A DNA stretch of 12,825 nucleotides from Monoraphidium neglectum (lineage: Eukaryota > Chlorophyta > Chlorophyceae > Sphaeropleales > Selenastraceae): the NCBI RefSeq assembly GCF_000611645.1, contig NW_014013549.1, positions 1 to 12,825 of the forward strand, written 5' to 3'. Each line of letters begins with the position of its first letter. Position 1 is the first letter of the stretch. The position numbers and the translations under genes were made by a program. Under the pieces are notes generated by a model. That model was not told where the DNA came from, made no database searches, and saw nothing but the letters and a program-made list of their open reading frames with translations. This document shows, one piece after another, positions 1-9,300 of this stretch.

Positions 1-1260
1 TCAGGTAGCGAGGAGACCCTGCAACCACTGGCGCAAACAGTAGGCCCTCGCTATCCGCGCTGCCGCCGTCCACGCCCGCGCCCGGGCCCGCGCCCGCGCC
101 GATCAGACCGGGGTCGAACAGCGGCAGCGCCGCCCAGCCGGCGCTGTAGCGGTCCACGGCCACACCAGCAGCATCCAGCTCCACCAACACAACCTCGGCC
201 TGCGCTCCACATGTGCGCGAATTTGCAACAAGTAAATTTGAAGAGGTTATACACAAAAAGGCATGCGCCACCTTGCCGCTGAATTCGCACCACGCCAATA
301 CACAATGAGGGCGTGACGGCCGCTTGCCCCCCCCCCCCGCACACGCCTCTGTCTGTGCGCAGCACAGGAGCCAGAAGCTGCCAGCCGTCACCCTCTGCCG
401 CCAGATCACACCAAAACTACACCAGGTCGCTCACCACGGCGATGCAGTGTGGATCTGAGATCTGAGAGTGGTAGAACACATCAAACCCAAACTCCACATC
501 CAAAGCCGGCTGCCCCCGCTGCTGCTGGTCGCCAGCGGGGCTCCCCGATAACGCTGCCCCTGCGCCGCCCTCCACCGCACCCACCCCTGCGCCGGCCGCT
601 GAGTGGCGGGACGCCCCTGGCAGCGGCGGCTCGGGCGGGCTGCGGCAGGTGGCCCCATAGAATGCGCCCAGGGACTCATCGAAGAACGATACGCCCTGCA
701 GTTTTGCGTATGGGGAGGGCCGCCGCGTTGTCTTGGGCGTGTGTGTGCAAAGACGGATCATGTAGGGCTGCGCAAGGGGACAACCCTCACATGGGCGGCC
801 TCTCGAACAGCTGGACGAGGCCGGGGCGTCCCCCTGCCTGCTGCACCCCCCACTCCTCGACACACTGAGCACCGGGGCCGTTGAAAGCAGCTTGGGGTAC
901 GCTTGGCGTTGGGCGAATTTGTGCGGCGCGGCTGAGAAGCAGCCAATGCCATCAGGCATATGCCTCCCACCCGCCCGCTTCCCCAGGTGGGCACGGGTTC
1001 AGCGGCGCTCGGCACGTTTTGTGCCTGGGCGGCGCCTCGCCGTACAAGTCGCCCTGCCGCCGCGCGCGGGGGTGAGGCCGGCCACCCACCAGCTCAAAGC
1101 GATATGATCCGCCGCCCGGCGGCGAGCCCCCAAGGTCTGGTAGCCCCTCGGCGCGGGCGACCCGCAGCCGGTACGCCCTCGTCGCCGGCAGCACGCGACG
1201 CGCCGCGCTGGGGGGCGCGGGCGCGTAACGGCGCGCCTGGCGGCAAGCAATGGTGCGCCA
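1..1260 (-). CDS. NPHP4: Nephrocystin-4-like ciliary transition-zone protein, N-terminal part (partial, 3 exons seen)
   Basis: Exons on the minus strand: about 1260-1090 (5' end open), 695-435 and 199-1 (runs off the window). All junctions are phase 0: CTG|GTGGGT to TGCAG|GGC, and GTG|GTGAGC to GCGCAG|GCC. The joined product contains AYRLRVARAEGL...YRFEL, then GVSFFDESLGAFYG, then FDVFYHSQISDPHCIAV, then AEVVLVELD...GWAALPLFDP...GSPRYL. This follows, in order, blocks I recall from vertebrate NPHP4: the VSFFD...FFG block, the LYFH..L..PH.VAVVEVV block, the C.FG.L.IF block and HGTPRALL. NPHP4 is a scaffold of the ciliary transition zone that gates protein entry to cilia. A Gly/Ala/Pro-rich insert of about 45 residues (around 500-640) separates two conserved blocks and looks lineage-specific. 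No in-frame ATG lies between the stop at 1324-1326 and the conserved AWRTI segment (about 1263), so the start codon is probably in an upstream exon. The family call is from memory of the homolog, without a search. Confidence 0.8.
200..434 (-). other. Intron of the NPHP4-like gene, with a C12 homopolymer
   Basis: The intron is 235 bp and phase 0. The donor is GTG|GTGAGC at 434-433 and the acceptor is GCGCAG|GCC at 201-200. It contains an uninterrupted run of 12 C on the plus strand (327-338), which is G12 in the transcript. This homopolymer is likely to vary in length and to be error-prone in sequencing, but it lies outside the coding sequence. Confidence 0.7.
696..1089 (-). other. Intron of the NPHP4-like gene
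   Basis: The intron is 394 bp and phase 0. The donor is CTG|GTGGGT at 1089-1088 and the acceptor is AACTGCAG|GGC at 697-696. Direct joining places YRFEL next to GVSFFD, which mirrors the uninterrupted HLRVSFFD-type block of vertebrate NPHP4, so no further exon is required here. A GTGAGG donor-like site near 790-795 (minus strand) could belong to a small optional exon, but I could not build one that keeps the frame. Confidence 0.6.
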
Positions 1261-1323
1261 TGCTTCCTCGGGGCCGCGGCCTGCGGCCGCCGTGCGGCGC
1301 CTGCGACGCGCGGGGGGCCAAGC

Positions 1324-4300
1324 TCAACGTTGGTGCGTTTTCGCATGCACGCCTGATCAAATAAGCAAGAAATTGTGCAGTTGATCGGCACGGGGCGCTC
1401 AGTCAGTGCTCACTCCCCCTGCCCCCTTCTAGGGCACCGCCCGCTAGGCACCGAAGGTTCCATGCTGGCTGCAAAAGCACGGACCTGCCGGCGATGACCG
1501 CGGGCTTATGTCCGTCGCAGGCCGAGCCTCCGAGACGCTCCTGGGGCTCCGCATGCAGCTGCTGATTCGGCTCCGCGGGCGCAAGCGGGCTGGCGTCGGG
1601 TGCTTGTGGCAGCGCCTCCAGCGCTGGAGGGCCGCTTGCTTGCTGCATCGCCGAAAATCAGGCGGCTTGCCTGCGGTTTATTTGCTGGCCAATCGCAGCG
1701 GCTGGTTCGCCGTCCCCCGTGCTCAGTCCAAGCTGTTGCAGCTGGGTGCTTGCGCAGGGCAAGCGGCTGCACAGAGGCAGCTGCAAAGCGCAACCCCGGC
1801 CTGCTTTGCCCTCATGTGAAAAGCGTTTGATTTGCCAATATAGTTATTAATTTCACGGCAGCTTGTGTATATGATACGCTACTTGGTCTGACTCCGCACG
1901 CAAATACGGTAAGCAGCGCGATGGATTTGATCTGAGATTTTGTCATATTTAGCATGATGATACCGTCCGGTGGCAACAAATAAGTGAATCCCGACAAACC
2001 AGCTTCGTGCCGCTTGTTAGCCAAAGTTGATCTGGCATCAAAGTTCCCGCCTGAGTCAAATGCGCTCGTCCCGCAGGTCAATGTTGCAGTGATGCAGCTG
2101 CAGTCCGAAACAGGGATGTGTCTCCAGCACCCGCTACACACCATCCATTGCACATATTGCAGCTGATAATCACAAACAAAGTTTGCAGCAGCCCCGCAAC
2201 ATCCTTGTTCAAAGCACCGCATCCTCCCTCCGTGGCTTGCGCAAGCACCCCATAGGATGGGAAGTTTGGTATTGTTCCCTCACAGCGGTCGCAACCGGCT
2301 GATGTTGCCGGTGAATGTTGTATTTGGCCGTCTGCATGGCCGTTCGACGCACCACCGCAAGTCATGGCAAGCTGAGTCGCTGGCCTCAGAGTTCATCAGA
2401 CGGACATTCTTTGCTGGGCAACCTGCACTGAAAACATACAAGGCGGCGCTGCTGCTCGCCTTCCTGCCATTTGACAACGTCCACTATTTTCAATTGTAGC
2501 CCAGCAACGGGCGGGCGGCGAATGTTTTGCGTCAAGGCGGAGACTATTGCTTCAATCATGGAGGATTGCTGCACAGCTGGCCCAATAAACAGGTCCGGCG
2601 TGCTGCGCGCGCCCAGCAAGCAAGGTTTAAAGGCTAGCCCACCTGGGGCGCACCCCTGCGCGGAACTTACCGTGTATAGATAACAAGCCCAGCAGCCGAG
2701 CCCATGCGGCAGTTCGTACGAGCCCCCCAAGTGTGGCGTACAAAGGTGCGGTACTCGACACGCTCCCCCAAGCTGTACACCAGCTGTGCAGCATGGTGGA
2801 CTCGCCCACCGGCACCATGGCGGAGTATCCCTCCCGATACCAGCACGTCTACTGGGCGCACCTAAGCCAGAAAACGCGCTGCAGACCAGCTCACACGCCT
2901 TGTGTGTCGTTTAAGAGGTGGTGGTCTGGGGGCCCCGTCAGAGGGCGGGTGGGCCGCACAACTGCACCCATGCGAGGCAGTGATCAATAAATTACAGTCG
3001 TACCACCTCGACAGCACGTCACAAGCGGTGCAACCTGGAGCGGTGCGCGCCGCAATACATAAGCAACGTTTCAACATCAAACAATCAAGACCTCGGCACC
3101 CCCAGGGACAGACGGGGCTCTTGCCGCCCAGAGTGTTACCGGCAACTGGTGCGGCGGCGCAGCATCAAAAGGGGCGCGGCTGTGTCAAGCTGTTAGAGGG
3201 GGGAGTCATGGGCGCGCGCAGGATGGGACAGCAAGTGTGTGCGGCAGGCGGCCACCAGCCGCGCAAGCGGCAGGCCCGGCGGGTGCGAGAAAAGGAATTT
3301 GCGGTGCAGTGCGCCGTGCCAGGCGATCCAGCCGGTGCTTCACGTGTCACCGCGTTGGTTTGTTGGGGAAGGAGGGGGGTGTGACCCTGACAAGCGAAGC
3401 GGGCGCAACGAAGGGGCGCGCACATGCGAAAGCGCGAGGGGCTTGCGAGAGCGAGGGCGAGGGAAGGGCGCCCAACGGGGGAGGCCGCACATACGAGACA
3501 CGTGCGCAGGAATGCTGACGAGGACCGGGCAAAGGGGGGAAAATGTTGCAACCTTTCCCCGAGTAGAAAGCTGGGGACGGGGCACAGCACGCGACAAGGT
3601 GAGAGATGCGCCCCAGAGCGGCTCGCCGAGCTCGGCAGTACGTCACGAAATTTCTTTGAAGAAGCACCGGCGCCCACTTTGGGCTGTGCGAGAGGCAGTG
3701 TCGTGCAAAAGGGGTAAATGTGCCGGCCATGGCCCGCGTCCTCCTGGGTGGTCTGCGCCAAGCGAACATGCGAGCGCCAATCGCGCACGCGCTGGGGCGC
3801 CTGACGCGGGCTCGGCGCCAGTCGCAGCCGCGACGCCCGGGGCGGCGGCCGGCGGCCAGTGCCGTGGGCTAAACTTGGGGGCGCCCTCGGCAGCGCCCCT
3901 GAAGTTGTTGCGCAAGTGCGCGGGGGCGGCATGATTTGGTGTTTGGTTGATTTGAGATAGCGGAGAAAGGCCGTAACTGCCATGCAATGCGGGCGGCCGC
4001 AGGCAGCGCGCCATGCAACCATCAATCAGCGACAAGCTCTGGCCGCGCACGGCGGCCACGCGCCGGGCAGACGCTCCCACAAGTGCGTGCTGGCATTCCC
4101 TGGGACACAGGGGGCCAGCAGACCCCCCCTGGCCGACGCAGTGAGTTTGAGAAAATTTAAGGGCTCAAAGGGGCCGTTCCGCCGGCGTCGTGGGCGCTGT
4201 TTTGCCGGTGCAAACAGTTCAAGTGGCCGGCTCTGCGGCATCACAACTGCAGGGTTTGGCATCCCTCCACACCCTGGAGGTGAGGCAAGGCGAGGCGCCA

Positions 4301-4465
4301 CGCCCGGCGCCCCACGCATCTGCCAGCTGCGGCTCAGCGGGAGGCGTCACGCCAAAGGCAGCGGGTGCAAAAGGACAGCGGCCCGCGCCTGGGTCCGGGG
4401 TGACGCGCCGCAGGGCACGCGTATGTGCGCGCATGCATTTCCACCACACGCTTCAAATCATGCGT
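1324..4465. other. Gene-poor interval between the NPHP4-like gene and the kinase gene
   Basis: No open frame here resembles a family I know, and no tRNA, rRNA or transposase signature is visible. Long frames such as the minus-strand frame at 3165-4025 and the plus-strand frames at 3239-3934 and 3982-4872 have the Arg/Ala/Pro/Gly/Cys-rich composition of chance frames in GC-rich DNA. The interval must contain the 5' end and promoter of the NPHP4-like gene on its left and the 3' UTR of the kinase gene on its right. About 1810-2560 is visibly less GC-rich than its surroundings. The only TGTAA (the usual volvocalean poly(A) signal) that I see on the minus strand downstream of the kinase stop is at 2996-2992, about 1.5 kb away, which is far for a 3' UTR. 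Exon-like minus-strand segments near 2386-2580 and 2670-2860 are treated under findings. Confidence 0.5.
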
Positions 4466-6279
4466 TCAGCCCGTGCTGGGCGGGAGCATCTCTTCCAGCA
4501 CGGACGAGATGGTTTCGAATGACGGCCGCAGGCTGGGCTCCTGGGCGCAGCAGAGGGAGGCCAGGGCCGCCAGGGTGTGGGGCGCCGTGGCGGGGAACGA
4601 GGGACGCGCCCCCTGGGGTTGGTCGGGAGGTGGGGGGAGGGGGGCGGGCGCGGCGGCGACGTGAGTGTTTTGCTGCGGTGCGAGAGCAACACAGCAGCGC
4701 CGCCCATGGGGCGGAGCCCCTGCCCCTTGCGACGATCGCAGCGTGCGTCCCAGGGGCTTTTCAATCCCGCCCTCGCATTCTGGGTTGCAGTCTCCCCCAC
4801 CCCTCCCCGCCGTGCCACCCCCAAAGCCGTGCGCCGCCGTACCGCCCGCACGCCCTCGCCTGTGACACTTGATCCAGGATCTGCCCGCGTGTCAGGCCCG
4901 CGTACACGCGTTTCCCTGTGTACACCTGGCGCAATCGCAGAGCCGAAACAGAGGAGCCCGGAGAAGCTTTGTGGCTCCATTGTTCAGGGTTTAAGGCTTT
5001 CTCAAAGGCATCCACCCATGCAGGTGGAGGCCTCTCGCAAGCATGCGGTGGGTGCCCAAGACCGCCTATAAGAGGGGGCTTCGGTGCCTGACAGAGCGCA
5101 TTCGACTGCGCGGGCGCCGGCCCCTGCAGGCGTGCGGGCGGCAGGGCGGCGGCGGGACGGCGGCGACGGGTGCGTCCGCCCGTGCCAGGCCGCACCAGGC
5201 GCGCTCACCTCATACATGAGGATGCCGAATGCGTGGGCGTCGACAGCGGTGGTGAGCTGCAGGGGTTGGACGGGTGGGGCAGCCGCGCATTATGACAGGG
5301 CCAAGGACTCGACAAGTCACAGCCCGCTGGTCACAGCGAGGCGGGACTGGCATATACAAAGGGGCGTATCAGCGCCCTTCCCCAGGACCAAGGTGGAACG
5401 TCCTGGCGCCAGAGGCCATCGGGCATCAGGCGCGCAAGCCGACGGCCAGCCCATGGCATGGTGATGCAAGAGGAACGCGCGCTCAGCGCCGCCTTCCAGC
5501 GCACCCAGGGGCGGGAGCCGCCGTCATGGGGCGCATAGGTGTTTGGTGGGCGGCATGCGGCTGGGTCGCGCAGATACGTGCCCTCACCTTGGTGTTGGGC
5601 AGCAGCATCTCCGGCGCCACGTGAGTGATGGTCCCGCTGCCGCTGCGGTTGTTGACATAACACCTGTGAGGTACAAGCAGTTGGAAAAGGTCGTGGTTGG
5701 AGGCGTGGAGGGGTGGTGGAGTTATGCACCGACAGGTGCTTGCCGGCCCGTCTAAGGGGCGCGCAGGCAGGCGGCGTGAGCACACGGGCAACAGATTGGA
5801 GTGCGATTGTGCGGGGGAGGGGCGCACGGGCAAGCGCGGCCAGCGCCCACGCAAGCACCCATCGGTGGCGCGAACCGCAGATATAGGGGTGCCGTGCGCC
5901 CCAGCCGCGTGGCACATGGCCACCGGAGGCAGGGGGGGGTGGAAAGCTGGCCGGTTAAGGGCGGCGCCGCCGGCAGGGGGACCGTGCAGGCATTGGTTCT
6001 CACTCCTCGTTGAGCATCTTGGCCAGCCCAAAGTCTGCCAGCTGCGGGTGTGTGGGGACGGGCGACGGCGTGGCGCGTGGCGGCATAGCGACACGCATGC
6101 CGCGCAACACGGCGCTGTATACATGCCACAGGGCGCGGCTTGGACATGCACGCCCCCAACCACTGAAGTCAAACACTAGGGTTCAGACCTTCACATTCAT
6201 GCTCAGTCACCGACGCACACAACACGCACAGGTTCAGGTTTGAGGCTTTCCAGATGGCACGTGCCCGCACGTACACACT

Positions 6280-6327
<48 letters not shown>

Positions 6328-9300
6328 CACACATGCCTGCGTGTGCGCACACACCAACTCATGTGCAAAAGACGCACACGCGCACCTTGCAGCAAAAGCC
6401 CAGGTCGCGGGTGGGGTCGCTCTTCAGCAGAATGTTGTCCATCTGAGGCAAATCCAGGGCAGGTGTTGGAGGCGCCGTTGAATACAGGGACCCTGGGCAA
6501 CACGCAGTGGCTGCCGTGCCCAACATGCACAAGGATGCCGTGCGCAGCCCGCCAGTCTCAGCGCCGCGCCCCACTCTGACGCTCTGACGCGAAATCGCCC
6601 CTCTGGCACCCCGGCCCGCTCAAAAGCGCCCCCTCAAGGCCTGCCGGCCTGGGCCCCACCTTGATGTCGCAGTGCAGCAGCTTCCTCTCGTGCATGTGCT
6701 CCACACTGCGCGACACCTCCAGCAGGACCTGCGGTGGACAGTATAACATTTTACTTGGTGCAGACGCGAAAGCAGATGGACATGCATATGGCATACACAC
6801 ACATGCACACGCACACGCAAGCGCGCGTGCGCACACACACACACACACACACAGACACGCACGCTCATGCACGCACACACACACACATGCACACACGCAC
6901 AACCACGACCACAGTCGCAGCCGCCCCTCACCCTGACGACCTTGTCCAGGTCCACCGCCGCCATCGACTGGCTCACGCGCTGGTGCAGCACCCCGCGCTT
7001 GATGGCCTCGCGCAGCGTGCCCAGGTCGCACAACTGCCGAGGCGCGGGAGGGTTTGGCATCATTCAACCACCAACGCTGCAAATCACGGCTGGCATCGAC
7101 GACAGTTCAGTGCAGCAGGAGTTGCCCCGGCAAAGGAGCACGCTGGTGCCTCAGGCCGCTTCGCAGGGGCGCCCGATGGGTATCGCTTCGCCGTCCCGCG
7201 GCTGCCGCACCTCCATGATGATCATGTTGCAGACCGCCAGGCCGGGGTCCTCCCCTGGCTGTGCCGCCCGGTAATGCGGCAGCGCAGCAGAACCAGACTC
7301 TGCGGTGGCGCGGCGTGGGTGAGGTGGCAACGCGGTGTGCAACATCAGGGCGGGTGCAAGGGGCACGGATGCACGCCCCCTGGGATCAAAGCTGAGTCAC
7401 CAGGGTGGGCAGGCAGGCGTGCCGCAGGTGTTTGGGGGACGAACACCTGGAAACCTCATAAATCCATCCGTGCTGATCACCCTATTGCTCAACCACCGCT
7501 GTGATACCATCAATAAGTGCGGGGAAGGGAAGATGCTGCTATGAGTGTGACTCACCCTGCCTGACCTCGACGACGTCTGTCAGGCAGTCGTACACAGTGA
7601 CGATGCCCGGGTGACGCACGTGACTCAGCACCGCCATCTCCATCGCATCCTGTGAGAAAAATCGATCAAGGGATAGCATCAGGGGTTTAATCCAGAAGTT
7701 TATTTTGTGGGGAGGGGGAGCATAGAGAGCGGGGACGCGCCAAGAATGGAATGAGCTACTCAGTTGCGTGCTCGATGTTGCTGCTGTGCTGTTGCCGTCC
7801 TGGCCCGCCCCCGCACCCTCGCCCACCCCAGTGTGGCGGCTGAACAGGCGGGACCCCGCCCGACACCCGCACCGCTGCCACCACCCAGAGTGCCGGGTCC
7901 AGCTGCTTGGCGGGCCCCACCCACCTTCATGGCGCTCCGCTGGTCAGACGCATACAGGACCTGGGGAAGTGGAAGGGACAGGGACATGATGAAAGGTCAT
8001 GGGTTGTCGAACGAGCTGCACAGAGGAGGGTTGGCCCAGAGCGGCTCAATCAGTGCAACACGTGTGGAGTGCGCAAAACCCTGCATCCCGCATCCTTTGC
8101 ACACATACGTCCACGTGCGCCGCAAACGCGTGCAAGCCCAAATGCATGCCGGCGCACCTTGACAGCGACAGGCGTGCCCCTGTAGATCCCCCTGTAGCAG
8201 ACGCCGTACCCGCCGCGCCCAATGACCGCCTTCAGGCTCAGCCCCTCCAGCCGCCTCGCGGGCGCCGTCTCGCAGTCCGCCGCGGCGCTGCACACTGAGT
8301 GGGAGGCCGACAGCTTCTGCTGCACGACCTGCACTCAATGATTGCGGGAGTTGGGGGGCGTCGGTTGGTTATGAGAAAGAGGTGGTTGAGCGGACAAGTC
8401 GCTGAGACCGCTGTGTCTGGCATCTGCCCAACCCGATGTCGGCCAACATGGGCAAATCCTCGTTTGACCCCGTGACGGAGCTGGTCTGATGGGTGAAATG
8501 CACTACAGGGAGCAGAGGTGCTGGTAGAGCAGCGTGCGTGCGCATGCACATGGCTGCCTGTCTAGACAAGCCACACCTACAAACATGCACACGCATGCCC
8601 AAGCTCTGTGTCCCAGTGCACGCGCCGCGCCCCCTCGGCCGACCTTCAGAATCGCCTCTGTGCAGACCGGCCCGCTGTTGAAGCTCCCGCCGCTCACGTC
8701 CGCCCCGCCCCACGCCCCGCCGCCGCCGCCGACAGCCTCGCCCGCGTCCCCAGACCCCTCGCCGCAAACGATCATAGCATCGCCCGCAGCAGCCGCCGTG
8801 CCCCGGCCGGACCCCGACTTGCGCGCGCTCCCCCCCGCGCCGGCACCGGCCGCTGCCGCGGAGCCGCTGCCCTGGCGGCCGCTGCTCGAGAGCGACCAGG
8901 CGGAGTCCGCCGGCGCGCGGGCGCGCAGCGCGCCAAACATCCTATCCAGCTTCGACGCGAGCAGCATGGACACGAGGCTTGTGGCGGCCAGTATTGGGCC
9001 CTGCAGCTGGCCGCAGGCGTTGGGGGCGTCGAGGGCAAAGTAGAGGCCGCCAAACGCGGCGCTGCCGCGTATGAGGGGGACGACCACGAGCGCGGCCACG
9101 ACGCGCGAGGCGGGCGTGAAGACGTCGCACGCGGGGTGGGGCGCGCCCTGGGAGAGGGCAGGGCGCCCGCAGTGTACGACAGAGGGGAGGGAAGCATGTG
9201 GTCGGATGCCAGGAGGTTGTTCCGGGAGGTTGGCCGGCGATGGTCAGGCAACGGTTGCTTGCTCATGGCTGTTGGCGGCACAGGGGGGAGCTGGGGGTGC

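Larger units (their letters stand above)
4466..7033 (-). other. Kinase gene exons 14-21: protein kinase C-lobe
   Basis: Exon 14 completes the hinge as LCDLGTLREAI (MIIMELCDLGTL across the junction). Exon 15 ends and exon 16 begins inside the catalytic loop, HCDIK|MDNILL: Asp865, Lys867 and Asn870 are present, but the HRD Arg is Cys864. Exon 17 carries DFG (889-891) in LADFGLAKML. Exon 18 has SGSGTITHVAPEML, with the GT(I/V)TH.APE signature common in algal TKL kinases (APE 915-917). Exon 19 has the subdomain IX Asp930 in VDAHAFGILMYE. Exon 20 encodes VYTGKRVYAGL...ILDQVSQ. Exon 21 supplies GARPSFP and the subdomain XI Arg991 in PSLRPSF, then EEMLPPSTG and TGA. All conserved elements are in order, so the domain is predicted to be catalytically competent. 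Confidence 0.93.

Noticed and set aside
2992..2996. TGTAA poly(A)-type signal on the minus strand
   Set aside because: It lies about 1.5 kb beyond the kinase stop codon. One pentamer at that distance is not enough to place the transcript end.
3165..4025. Minus-strand open frame of 286 codons
   Set aside because: The composition is Arg/Pro/Ser/Cys-rich without any recognisable motif. The overlapping plus-strand frame at 3239-3934 is equally long, which suggests both are chance frames.
3982..4872. Plus-strand open frame of 296 codons
   Set aside because: It overlaps the last two kinase exons antisense, is rich in Arg/Ala/Gly/Pro, and shows no domain. Long chance frames are expected in GC-rich DNA.
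6240..6900. Frames encoding His/Thr or Val/Cys repeats
   Set aside because: They are translations of CA/GT microsatellites lying in introns, not proteins.
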